A DNA stretch of 44,757 bases. Source: CAZNMF01 sp035547155. GTDB taxonomy: Bacteria; Acidobacteriota; Vicinamibacteria; Vicinamibacterales; SCN-69-37. Positions 24,239-32,422 of the stretch are shown piece by piece. The number at the start of each line of letters is the position of its first letter. The stretch's first letter is position 1. The translations under genes were made by a program, and so were the position numbers. The DNA lies in assembly GCA_035547155.1 (NCBI GenBank), contig DASZVJ010000201.1, forward strand, positions 1 to 44,757, written 5' to 3'. The notes beneath the pieces were generated by a model. The model was not told where the DNA came from and made no database searches. It was given only the letters and a program-made list of their open reading frames with translations.

Positions 24239-24284
24239 CGCGCGGCTTCCGCCGCCCGTGTCATGATGGACGGCCCGCACGACG

Positions 24285-24316
24285 GACGAGGGGACGAAGG
24301 GACCAGGGGACGAGGG
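24285..24316. repeat. Four-copy 8-bp tandem repeat
   Basis: GACGAGGG, GACGAAGG, GACCAGGG, GACGAGGG in direct succession; the array ends 16 bp before the GTG start of the CDF transporter gene. The G-rich strand could affect initiation if copy number varies, but nothing shows that it does. Confidence 0.7.
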
Positions 24317-24332
24317 GCGTTCATCGGTCTAC

Positions 24333-25241
24333 GTGCGTGAGTCGCGGGTACTCCAGAGGCATCGCAGCACGGTGGACGTTCACGATCCCGACGCGCACGG
24401 CACTCGCGCGGTCTATACCGCCATCGCGGTCAACGTCGTGCTGGTGCTGGTGAAGTGCACGGCGGGCGTGCTCGGCCACTCGTCAGCGTTACTTGCCGAC
24501 GGCGTCGAGTCGATGTCCGACGTCCTGAGCTCGTCGATGGCGCTCGGTGCCCTTCGGATTTCGAGCCGTCCGCCAGACGAGCAGCATCCGTACGGCCACG
24601 GCAAAGCGGAGCCGCTGGTCGCGATCGGCATCGCGGGACTGTTGCTCGTCGCGGCGACCGGCATCGCGATCGAGAGCATCCGCGAGCTGGTCACGCCGCA
24701 GCAGCTGCCGGCGGGGTTCACGCTCGTCGTCCTCGCGCTCGTCGTCGTCGTGAAGACGATGCTGTCGCGCTACACCGGCCATGTCGGCCAGGCGACCGGC
24801 AGCACGGCAATCGGCGGAGACGCGATCCATCATTTCTCCGACGCGCTGACCTCGGCGCTCGCGTTCGTCGGCATTTCTGCGGGCCTGGCGTTCCATCTGC
24901 CGCAGGCCGACGATTGGGCCGCGTTGTTCGCCGTGCCCGTGATCGTCTTCACGGCCTTGCGCCAGGTCCGTGAGCCCCTGAACGAGCTGCTCGACGTCGC
25001 GCAACCCGCGATGGAGGAGCAGGTGAGAGCGACGGCGGCGCACGTGCCCGGCGTCCACGGTCTCGACAAGTGCTTCGTTCGCAAGGCCGGACGCGGGTTC
25101 TACGTCGATCTCCACGTCGTCGTCGATTCCTCGCTGACCGTCCGGGCCGGCCATGACATTGCGCATCGCGTGCAGGCCGCGGTGCGCGCCTCGAACCCGC
25201 GCATCGTCGACGTGCTCGTGCACATCGAGCCGACGCCGTAG
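24333..25241 (+). CDS. Cation diffusion facilitator family metal exporter
   Basis: 302-residue CDF protein, a metal/proton antiporter for Zn, Fe, Co or Mn. Membrane part (about 25-210) with the metal-site motifs ADGVESMSDVL and GDAIHHFSDALTSA, and the HPYGHGKAEPLVAI loop; the C-terminal cytoplasmic domain (about 215-300) has the ferredoxin-like fold with VHGLDKCFVRKAGRGFYVDLHV. GTG at 24333 is used; GTG at 24372 (STVDVHD) is an alternative. The first site HHFSD rather than HxxxD with Asp pairs suits zinc or iron, but metal choice is inferred. Confidence 0.93.
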   Translation: MRESRVLQRHRSTVDVHDPDAHGTRAVYTAIAVNVVLVLVKCTAGVLGHSSALLADGVESMSDVLSSSMALGALRISSRPPDEQHPYGHGKAEPLVAIGIAGLLLVAATGIAIESIRELVTPQQLPAGFTLVVLALVVVVKTMLSRYTGHVGQATGSTAIGGDAIHHFSDALTSALAFVGISAGLAFHLPQADDWAALFAVPVIVFTALRQVREPLNELLDVAQPAMEEQVRATAAHVPGVHGLDKCFVRKAGRGFYVDLHVVVDSSLTVRAGHDIAHRVQAAVRASNPRIVDVLVHIEPTP

Positions 25242-25345
25242 GCGCGTGGCATCTGTGACATACTGTCGGGTCGGACAGCGGGGCGAAAGTTCGACGTTCC
25301 AAGCCAGAAGCCCAGACGTTTTGACGCTAGAGGACCAGACGGCGC

Positions 25346-26065
25346 ATGAAGGCACACGAGCGGCATCAACTGAAAGAGAACGACTTTCTCAAGACCACGG
25401 TGGCGGTCACCAAGGTCGTCCGTGAGAATCGCAACGTTGTTGCGCTCGGCCTCGCTGCGGTCATTGTCGTCGCCGGCGCGGTCGGCGGCTGGATGTTCTG
25501 GCGCACGCATCGTGCGAACGAAGCCGGCGCGCTGCTCGGCATCGCGATGGCCACCGCGCAGGCGCCCATCGCGCCCGCGCCGAGCCTGCCAGGCGCGACG
25601 CAGACGCCCGGCACATTTCCGACGGAACAGGCGCGTGCCGAGGCGACGATCACGCTGCTGACGCAGGCGGCCGACGCCTATCCCAACACCAACGAGGGCA
25701 TTGCGGCGCGCTATCAGCTCGGCTCCGAGCTGTTGTCCGTGGGCCGGTTGGACGAGGCGCAAGCGGCCTTCGCGAAGGTGGTCGCGTCCGGCTCGTCGCT
25801 TTACGCGTCCCTCGCCAGGCTCGGTGAAGCACAGGCGTTCATGGCGGCTGGCAAGACCGACGAGGCGATCAAGATCTACACGGATTTGGCCGCCGCGCGC
25901 GACTCGGCGCTGCCGGTCGATGGCCTGTTGATGGAGCTCGCGCGCGCGTCGCAGAAGGCCGGCAAACCGCAGGATGCGCGCGCCGCCTTCAAGCGCGTCG
26001 TCGATGAGTTCCCGGATTCGACGTACGCCGCGGACGCGCGCCAGCAGCTGGCAGCGTTGAATTGA
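25346..26065 (+). CDS. TPR-containing single-span membrane protein (YfgM-like)
   Basis: 239 residues: a basic cytosolic N-terminus, one transmembrane segment (about 31-52), a Pro/Ala linker, and three to four TPR-like repeats in the periplasm (AARYQLGSELLSVGRLDEAQAAF; SLARLGEAQAFMAAGKTDEAIKIY; GLLMELARASQKAGKPQDARAAF, then DEFPDSTYAADARQQLAAL). The layout resembles YfgM, a partner of the BamB/PpiD envelope machinery, but no bam gene is adjacent. GAGG precedes the ATG. Family assignment moderate; a role in envelope protein quality control is inference. Confidence 0.8.
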   Translation: MKAHERHQLKENDFLKTTVAVTKVVRENRNVVALGLAAVIVVAGAVGGWMFWRTHRANEAGALLGIAMATAQAPIAPAPSLPGATQTPGTFPTEQARAEATITLLTQAADAYPNTNEGIAARYQLGSELLSVGRLDEAQAAFAKVVASGSSLYASLARLGEAQAFMAAGKTDEAIKIYTDLAAARDSALPVDGLLMELARASQKAGKPQDARAAFKRVVDEFPDSTYAADARQQLAALN

Positions 26066-26075
26066 GTCTACCGGG

Positions 26076-26090
26076 CCGCCACGAGGGCGG
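26076..26090. terminator. Short GC hairpin after the TPR gene
   Basis: CCGCC (26076-26080), loop ACGAG, GGCGG (26086-26090), followed by GGATTT. A second hairpin, GCCCC (26121-26125), loop GTGTA, GGGGC (26131-26135), lies closer to the convergent agmatinase-like gene. Each has only five pairs and no U-run, so they are weak terminator candidates. Confidence 0.3.
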
Positions 26091-26095
26091 GGATT

Positions 26096-26131
26096 TGTAG
26101 CCCGAAGCCCGTCGCCAGTAGCCCCGTGTAG
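26096..26131. repeat. Second copy of the GTAG-rich intergenic repeat
   Basis: Shares TGTAGCCCG and CCCGTCGCC-x-GTAG with the block at 15078-15112. Lies between two convergent genes and encodes nothing recognisable. Confidence 0.4.
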
Positions 26132-26165
26132 GGGCCGCCCCTGTGGCAGCCCAAGCCAAGCGCAC

Positions 26166-27071
26166 CTACGCCTTAGGCCCGTCCTTCAATCCCAACTTGT
26201 ACGTCAACAGCTTGTAGACCAGCTTCGCGGCGATGAAGTTCGGCGAGGCCATGCCTGGAATGGGGCAGAGCTCGACGACGTCGCAGGCGACGACGTGTCG
26301 TCGCTCGAAGGTGCGGCGGAGCAGGGTCGTGAGCTCGCGCCATGACAGGCCGCCGGGTTCCGGCGTGCCGACGGCGGGCATCGTCGCGGGATCCAGGCCA
26401 TCGAGATCGATCGTGACGTAGACGCGATCGGACAGCGCGTCGACGGCGCGGTCGATCCACTTCGGGTCGTCCCGCATGTTCCAGTCGTAGAAGATCGTCG
26501 TGTCGAGCTGCGGTACGACTTCGACTTCGTCCGTCGAGATGTTGCGGATGCCGACCTGCACGAGCGGGGCGAAGTCGATCGTCCGTCGCATCGCGCAGGC
26601 GTGGCTGTGCCGCTGGCCGAGATAGGACGGCCGGAGATCGGCGTGCGCGTCGATCTGCAGGACGGAGAGTCCGCGATGTCGTGACGCCGCCACGTCGACG
26701 AGCGGCGACGTGATCGAGTGCTCGCCGCCGAGCGTGATGACGAACTTGCCGGTCTCGGCCAGCACGCTCGCCACGCGGCGAATCTCACCGATCGCGTCCT
26801 CGAGCGTGAACGACGACAGATCGAGCTCCGGGAGCGTGAAGATGCCTTGGCCGTGGACGTCGACGCCGATCTCTTCGTCCCAGAGCTCGACCTGCGATGA
26901 GGCTGCCAGCAGCGCGGATGGGCCATAGCGCGTGCCCGACACGTACGACGTCGTGCGATCGAAGGGAATCGGGAGAATCAACGCGGCGGCATCCTCGGCC
27001 GAACAGGCCTCTGGTAGCGCCCCGCCGAACTGTAAAGGCTCGGTGTGGTCGTACTCCACGAACGAAGACAT
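26166..27071 (-). CDS. Agmatinase/ureohydrolase-family enzyme
   Basis: 301 residues of the arginase/agmatinase fold, with the binuclear manganese ligands in LGGEHSIT, QIDAHADLR and TIDLDGLDPATMP and the C-terminal VELCPIPGMASPNFIAAKL. Agmatinase would release urea and putrescine from agmatine. Its ATG overlaps the stop of the deoxyhypusine-synthase-like gene (TGATG), so the two are translationally coupled. That pairing suggests removal of guanidino groups from a larger product made by the partner (see findings), although ordinary agmatinase activity is equally compatible. Confidence 0.93.
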   Translation of the reverse strand: MSSFVEYDHTEPLQFGGALPEACSAEDAAALILPIPFDRTTSYVSGTRYGPSALLAASSQVELWDEEIGVDVHGQGIFTLPELDLSSFTLEDAIGEIRRVASVLAETGKFVITLGGEHSITSPLVDVAASRHRGLSVLQIDAHADLRPSYLGQRHSHACAMRRTIDFAPLVQVGIRNISTDEVEVVPQLDTTIFYDWNMRDDPKWIDRAVDALSDRVYVTIDLDGLDPATMPAVGTPEPGGLSWRELTTLLRRTFERRHVVACDVVELCPIPGMASPNFIAAKLVYKLLTYKLGLKDGPKA

Positions 27072-28144
27072 CAAGACTCCTGGAAACGGTTGTCGGCCAG
27101 CGTGTGGCCATTCATGACGAGGAGGCGTCCGGACGGATCGAACTCCGGCCGCTTGCGGCGCGGCGCGAGATCGGCGCCGCTCGTCTCGAGCGCGCTCAGC
27201 AGGATCGGCAGCGCGAGCGTCGCGTCCGCGTGGACCGTGACCTTCTCGGACTCGATCGACAGCTTGCCCCAACTCTGTGCCTCTTCGAGGCTCGATCCGC
27301 TGGCGCCGCCGAAGTGCGGCACGTCCGTCACGATCTGAATCGCATACTTGTGGCCGCCGACGCGGTCGTCGTAGAACTCGGCCTGCACGCTCGCCTGGTT
27401 GATGAAGTTCTTCGGCGTGCCGCCGCCGAGGACGATCGTGGCCGTCGACGGCTTGCGGATCACGATGTTCGCCGACTCGATGATGTCGCCGATCACATCG
27501 ATCACGCCGGCCGTCTGATCGCGATGACGCGCCTGCGACAGCCCCATGCCGATCGACGAGTCTGCGATGGCCGGACAGAAGATCGGCACCTTCGCGCGCG
27601 CCGCGGCCGTCAGGATGCCGTGATGACCGGTCTCGTCCCAGAGGTACTGGCCGAGCCGGAACAGGAACTCGCGCGTCGTGTACGGGCGCCGCTCGAGCTT
27701 GAGCGCGAACGCGGCGATCCACTCGTCGTTCTTGCAGAACTCGTCTTCGCTTGCGAGCGTGTCGTACACGCGATCGATCCGCTCGGCCGCCAGCGCCGCA
27801 TCGTCGAGCGTCGGCGATCCGATGAAGTGCCGCCGGCCGCGCGTTTCGTGGAGATCGTGATAGAGATTCGCGCCCGTGGAGACGAGGCAGTCGATGTAAC
27901 GTTTTTCGATCAGATGCGCGATCGCGAGGCGCAGACCGCCCGCGGAAAGCGCACCGGCCATGCCGAGGAAGATCGTCGCGTCGCTGGCGAGCATCTTTTC
28001 CCAGATGCGGCGCGCGGTGCCGAGATTGCGCCCCTGGAACGAGATGCGCTCCATGCGCTCGAGCACGGCGTCGGCGGCCAGTCCTGGCTCGACGACGAAC
28101 GGCTCGACGGGCTTGCGAAGAAAGCGCGACTTGCGGCGGCCCAT
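27071..28144 (-). CDS. Deoxyhypusine-synthase-like protein (bacterial, polyamine-type)
   Basis: 357 residues, NAD-dependent aminobutyl transferase fold. The active-site region reads LGGGTPKNFINQASV, keeping the Lys that carries the covalent aminobutyl intermediate in eukaryotic enzymes, with the later SWGK and VHADATLALPIL motifs. Bacteria have no eIF5A, so the substrate is not a protein lysine; bacterial relatives are known or annotated as homospermidine or 1,9-bis(guanidino)-5-aza-nonane synthases (recalled, not checked). ATG at 28144; a GTG at 28153 would add three residues. It sits 25 bp after the solute-binding protein gene and runs into the agmatinase-like gene. Confidence 0.92.
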   Translation of the reverse strand: MGRRKSRFLRKPVEPFVVEPGLAADAVLERMERISFQGRNLGTARRIWEKMLASDATIFLGMAGALSAGGLRLAIAHLIEKRYIDCLVSTGANLYHDLHETRGRRHFIGSPTLDDAALAAERIDRVYDTLASEDEFCKNDEWIAAFALKLERRPYTTREFLFRLGQYLWDETGHHGILTAAARAKVPIFCPAIADSSIGMGLSQARHRDQTAGVIDVIGDIIESANIVIRKPSTATIVLGGGTPKNFINQASVQAEFYDDRVGGHKYAIQIVTDVPHFGGASGSSLEEAQSWGKLSIESEKVTVHADATLALPILLSALETSGADLAPRRKRPEFDPSGRLLVMNGHTLADNRFQES

Positions 28145-28153
28145 GGCGCGCAC

Positions 28154-28159
28154 ATTCTA
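28154..28159 (-). promoter_or_regulatory. Putative -10 element for the polyamine gene pair
   Basis: On the minus strand, TAGAAT ends nine bases before the ATG at 28144, within the 25-bp gap to the upstream gene. If used, the transcript would be nearly leaderless. A transcript from the mutS side could also cover these genes. Confidence 0.35.
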
Positions 28160-28169
28160 TCAGCGAGCC

Positions 28170-29696
28170 TCAGCGCGTGCGTGACACGCCAGCGAGGAAG
28201 GCGAGATCGCCCAGCGGCGAGAGGGAGATGCCGGTCAGGTCCGCCTGCGCGACGACGTAGTTGCTGCGCGCATACAGGCTGATGACGGGCGCGTCGATCG
28301 CGATCAGACTCTGCGCCTCACCGTAGTACCGCCGTCGCTCGTCTACCGTTGCCGCCGCGGTCGCGAGATCGAGCAGATGGTCCACGTCCGGGTTGCTGTA
28401 GTGGCCGCGATTGAATCCGCTCGGCGGCACCTGCGTGGAGTGGAAGATGCGGCGCAGGATGTCCGGATCGGCAGAGGCGCCGGCGCTGAAGACGAGCGTG
28501 TAGAGCTGGAAGTTGCCGCGCACGATGTCGGCGAACAGCGTCGCGAACTCGTACGATCGCACGTCGAGCGCGATGCCGACGCGGCGGAGCTGCTCCTGCA
28601 GCACGGCCGCCTGCAGGCGATATTGCTCGGCCGTCGACGTCTTGAAGCTCAGCGTCAGCCGCGGCAACGGGCCGTCGCCGTCGGGATCGCGGTAGCCGGC
28701 CTCGTCCAGCAGCGCCTTCGCTCGGTCGGGATCGTACGTGAAGCGAAAGAGATCGTCGCGATACGCCCACGACATGTCGGGAATGATCCCGCTCGTCTCG
28801 CGCGCGAAGTCGCGCCGCAGGTATGTGATGATGGCGGCGCGATCGATGGCGTAGCCGATGGCCTGGCGCACGCGGCGATCGGCCAGGATCGGATCGCGCA
28901 GGTTCAGTCCCATGTACGCGTAATCCGTGCCCGCGCCGGTCGTGATGCGCAGATGGGACACGGTGCTCAGACCGTGCACGAGATCCGGCGGCAGATCGTT
29001 GACGACGAGATCGACGTCGCCCTTGCGCAGCTCGAGGCCGCGCATCGTGTCGTCGGGAATGACCTTGATGACGACGCCGCTGTTGCGCGGTGCGCCGCGG
29101 TAGTAGTCCGCGAAGGCCGCGAGCGTGACGTGATCGTCGGGATCCACGTCGACGACGCGGTACGGCCCGCTGCCGATCGGGGCTCGTGCCGCGCTCGAGC
29201 CGGTGCCGGCGGGGACGATGCCGAGATTCGTCAGGCTCGCTGGAAAGGCCGTCGACGGCCGCTTCAACTGAAATCGAATCGTGTAGCGATCGACGATGTC
29301 GACGGCGGCGAGGTCGCTGAACGCGCCCTTCTTGCCGGACACGAACGCGGGATCGAGGAATCGGCGAAACGTGTACGCGACATCGTCTGATGTCATCTCG
29401 CGGCCGTTGTGGAAACGGACGCCGGCCGGAATGGCCGCGATGTACGCCTGCGGACCGTCGGCCTCGAAACGCGTCGCAAGATCCGGCACGATGCGGAGGT
29501 CGGGACCGATCGTCAGCAGCGAGCTGAAGACGAGCTGGTCGATTCGTTGCGAGGTCTCGTCGAGGCCGATGCCGGGATCGAGATTCGTCGGGCCGCTGAT
29601 CAAACCGAGCACGAGCGGCCGATCGAGCGACGGCGCAGTGCGCGCGCAGGACGCGGCGGCGGACAACGCGATCAGCAGGATCGCGACACGGCGCAT
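28170..29696 (-). CDS. Extracellular solute-binding lipoprotein, family 5 (peptide/nickel ABC type)
   Basis: 508 residues: signal peptide with lipobox AASC (Cys17), then the SBP_bac_5 fold with LTIGPDLRIVPDLATRFE, RFHNGREMTSDDVAYTFRRFLDP, GIGSGPYRVV-like PIGSGPYRVV, the DRRVRQAIGYAIDRAAII motif, and ending YARSNYVVAQADLTGISLSPLGDL. It captures oligopeptides or similar ligands for an ABC importer. No permease or ATPase gene is adjacent. The ATG overlaps the mutS stop (TGATG), an odd partner. Confidence 0.92.
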   Translation of the reverse strand: MRRVAILLIALSAAASCARTAPSLDRPLVLGLISGPTNLDPGIGLDETSQRIDQLVFSSLLTIGPDLRIVPDLATRFEADGPQAYIAAIPAGVRFHNGREMTSDDVAYTFRRFLDPAFVSGKKGAFSDLAAVDIVDRYTIRFQLKRPSTAFPASLTNLGIVPAGTGSSAARAPIGSGPYRVVDVDPDDHVTLAAFADYYRGAPRNSGVVIKVIPDDTMRGLELRKGDVDLVVNDLPPDLVHGLSTVSHLRITTGAGTDYAYMGLNLRDPILADRRVRQAIGYAIDRAAIITYLRRDFARETSGIIPDMSWAYRDDLFRFTYDPDRAKALLDEAGYRDPDGDGPLPRLTLSFKTSTAEQYRLQAAVLQEQLRRVGIALDVRSYEFATLFADIVRGNFQLYTLVFSAGASADPDILRRIFHSTQVPPSGFNRGHYSNPDVDHLLDLATAAATVDERRRYYGEAQSLIAIDAPVISLYARSNYVVAQADLTGISLSPLGDLAFLAGVSRTR

Positions 29697-32356
29697 CAGC
29701 CGTCTGCCTCGCGTTTGAGATCGGCGATGAGATTCAGCGCCGCGAGCGGCGTGAGCTGGTCGATGTCGAGCGCGCGCAGCGTGTCGACGACGGGATGGGA
29801 CTCGGCCGGCGGCTGGAACAGCGCGAGCTGCCGCTGTTCGGACGGAGGCGACCCGCTGAGGCTGGGCCGGCCGCCACGCTGCAGCTCGTCCTGCTCGAGC
29901 GACTTGAGAATCTCCGTCGCACGGCGCACGACCGCGGGCGGCAGGCCGGCGAGACGCGCGACCTGAATGCCGTAGCTCCGATCGGAGCGGCCGGGCACGA
30001 TCTTGTGCAGGAAGATGATGTCGTCGCGGAACTCGCGCGCCGCGACGTGGTAGTTCGCGACGCCGGGCAGCGCGTCCGCCAGATCGGTCAGCTCGTGGTA
30101 GTGCGTGGCGAAGATCGTCTTCGGCCGCGCGCGATCGTTGGACGCGAGATGCTCGGCCACGGCCCACGCGAGGCTGAGGCCGTCGAACGTCGCCGTGCCG
30201 CGGCCGATCTCGTCGAGAATCACGAGGCTGCGGCTCGTCGCCGCGTGCAGGATCGCCGCGGTCTCCTGCATCTCCACCATGAACGTCGACTGGCCGCGCG
30301 CGATGTTGTCCGACGCGCCGACGCGCGCGAACACGCGATCGACGACGGCAAGCTTCGCGTTGCGTGCGGGCACGAAGGAGCCGGCCTGCGCGAGCACGGC
30401 CAAGAGCGCCGTCTGCCGCAGGAACGTGGACTTGCCGCCCATGTTCGGGCCGGTGAGGATGATCACCTGCCGCGTCGTGCCGTCGAGCTGGACGTCGTTC
30501 GGCACGAACGCGTCGTTGACGTGCCGCTCGACGACGGGGTGGCGGGCGTCGATCGCTTGGAACTCGTCGCCATCGTGCAGGAACGGCTTCGTGAAATTGG
30601 CGGCGGCGGCCGTATCGGCGAGCGCGGCGAGCACGTCGAGCGTCGCGATCGCGCGCGCCGTGTCGAGCACGCGTGGCGCCTCGGCGGCGACGCGCTGCCG
30701 CAGCGCCTCGAACAGCTCGAGCTCGCGCGTGGCGATGCGCTCGTCGGCGCCCAGGACCTTGTCCTCGAACTCCTTGAGCGCCGGCGTGATGAAGCGCTCG
30801 CCGCCGGCGATGGTCTGTTTGCGGATGTAGTCGTCGGGCACGCTGCCCAGGTTCGACTTCGAGATCTCGATGTAGTAACCGAAGACGCGGTTGTAGCGGA
30901 TCTTCAGCGACGAGATGCCCGTGCGTGTGCGCTCCGCGTCCTCGAGCGCGGCGATCGACGTCTTGCCGCCGCGGCTGATGCCGCGCAACTCGTCGAGCTC
31001 TGCGTCGACGCCATCGCGGATAAGGCCGCCGTCGCGCGCGACCGCCGGCGGCTCTTCGACGAGCGTGGTCGTGATGGCGTCGCGGACGTCGGCCAGCTCG
31101 TCGATCTCCGCCGCGAGGCTGCCGACGAGCGGCGCCTGCAGATCGGCGGCGATCGTCCGCACGCGGGGCAGCAGACGCAGCGACTCGGCGAGCGAGGCGA
31201 GGTCGCGTGGGCCCGCGGTGCCGAGGGCGACGCGCGAGACGAGGCGCTCGAGATCGTGAATCGATCGCAGCGCATCGCGCATCTTGCCGCGCTCGGCGGA
31301 TCGGAACGCGAAGTCCTCGACGGCATCGAGACGATCCTGGATCCGCGCGATCGTCACGAGCGGCCGCACCAGCCACTGCCGCAGCAGCCGGCCGCCCATC
31401 GGCGTCACCGTGCGATCGATCGCCTCCAGCAGCGACCCCGTACGTCCGCCTTCGACGCCCTCGACGACGTTGAGATGGCGCAGCGTGACGGGATCGATCT
31501 GGACGGTGTCCGAGCCCGCGCGAAACACGATGTCGCGCACGTGCGTGAGCGCGGTGCGCTGCGTTTCGGCCAGATAGGCGAGCAGCGCGCCCGCCGCGCC
31601 GACGGCTGCCGGCGCCTGTTCGAGCCCGTGACCGGCGAGCGAGGCGGTCTGCAGCTGCGTGCAGAGCAGATCGCGGCCGCGTACCGGATCGAACGTCCAC
31701 GCCTCGACGCGCGTCACGCGACACCCGGACAGCGTCGCGAGGAGCCCGTCGATCGTGTCGTTGTCGAGCCCATCGGGCGCCAGCATCTCGCGCGGTCTGA
31801 CGAGCGCGATTTCCGACGCGAGCGCGTCACGTCCGTACGCCCCGGCACACTCGGCGCAGGCGAACTCGCCGGTCGACACGTCGAGCCACGCGAGGCCCCA
31901 TGGGGCAGTAGGCGACGCGGCCGGCGTGATCGCGGCGAGAAACGCGGGCTCGCGTGCCTCGAGATACGCCGCGTCGGTGAACGTGCCCGGCGACACCACG
32001 CGCGTGACTTCGCGTTTGACGACGCCCTTCGCCTTCCGCGGATCTTCGACCTGATCGCAGATGGCGACGCGATAGCCCTTCTTCACCATCCGCGCGAGAT
32101 AGGTATCGAGCGCGTGATACGGCAGGCCGCACATCGGGATCGCGGTGCCGTGCGCGTCCTTGGCGCGCGACGTCAACGTCAGCTCCAGCACGCGCGACGC
32201 CGTGAGCGCGTCCTCGTAGAACATCTCGTAGAAATCGCCCATGCGGAAGAACACGATGGCGTCGCGATGCTGGCGCTTGACGTCGAGGTACTGGCGCATC
32301 GCCGGCGTCGCGGTGGCGGCCGTGGGCGGTGTGGATGGCGAGGAAGAAGCGGTCAC
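29696..32356 (-). CDS. mutS: DNA mismatch repair protein MutS
   Basis: 886 residues. Mismatch recognition FFRMGDFYEMFYEDA near the N-terminus (Phe-x-Glu motif), connector and lever domains, clamp, and the ABC-type ATPase with Walker A LTGPNMGGKSTFLRQTALLA, the LDEIGRGTATFDGLSLAWAV signature/Walker B, and FATHYHELTDLADALPG. Start at GTG 32356 gives a normal 19-residue lead before MRQYLDVKRQH; an ATG at 32299 is the alternative. The frame stays open further upstream, but that part is antisense to tsaB. No mutL is nearby. Heads a leftward run with the solute-binding protein and polyamine genes. Confidence 0.97.
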   Translation of the reverse strand: MTASSSPSTPPTAATATPAMRQYLDVKRQHRDAIVFFRMGDFYEMFYEDALTASRVLELTLTSRAKDAHGTAIPMCGLPYHALDTYLARMVKKGYRVAICDQVEDPRKAKGVVKREVTRVVSPGTFTDAAYLEAREPAFLAAITPAASPTAPWGLAWLDVSTGEFACAECAGAYGRDALASEIALVRPREMLAPDGLDNDTIDGLLATLSGCRVTRVEAWTFDPVRGRDLLCTQLQTASLAGHGLEQAPAAVGAAGALLAYLAETQRTALTHVRDIVFRAGSDTVQIDPVTLRHLNVVEGVEGGRTGSLLEAIDRTVTPMGGRLLRQWLVRPLVTIARIQDRLDAVEDFAFRSAERGKMRDALRSIHDLERLVSRVALGTAGPRDLASLAESLRLLPRVRTIAADLQAPLVGSLAAEIDELADVRDAITTTLVEEPPAVARDGGLIRDGVDAELDELRGISRGGKTSIAALEDAERTRTGISSLKIRYNRVFGYYIEISKSNLGSVPDDYIRKQTIAGGERFITPALKEFEDKVLGADERIATRELELFEALRQRVAAEAPRVLDTARAIATLDVLAALADTAAAANFTKPFLHDGDEFQAIDARHPVVERHVNDAFVPNDVQLDGTTRQVIILTGPNMGGKSTFLRQTALLAVLAQAGSFVPARNAKLAVVDRVFARVGASDNIARGQSTFMVEMQETAAILHAATSRSLVILDEIGRGTATFDGLSLAWAVAEHLASNDRARPKTIFATHYHELTDLADALPGVANYHVAAREFRDDIIFLHKIVPGRSDRSYGIQVARLAGLPPAVVRRATEILKSLEQDELQRGGRPSLSGSPPSEQRQLALFQPPAESHPVVDTLRALDIDQLTPLAALNLIADLKREADG

Positions 32357-32407
32357 GGACGAGAATCGCGAGATGACGCGCGGGAGCGAAGCCGGAACAC
32401 GCGCGAG

Positions 32408-32413
32408 TATAAC
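32408..32413 (+). promoter_or_regulatory. Putative -10 element of the tsaB-rimI fusion gene
   Basis: TATAAC ends nine bases before the ATG at 32423, inside the 66-bp gap to the divergent mutS start. No Shine-Dalgarno is seen, consistent with a short or absent leader. Confidence 0.4.
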
Positions 32414-32422
32414 ATTGCGGTG

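Noticed and set aside
29795..32422. Very long rightward frame merging into tsaB-rimI
   Set aside because: It is antisense to mutS throughout; the TsaB start at 32423 is normal.
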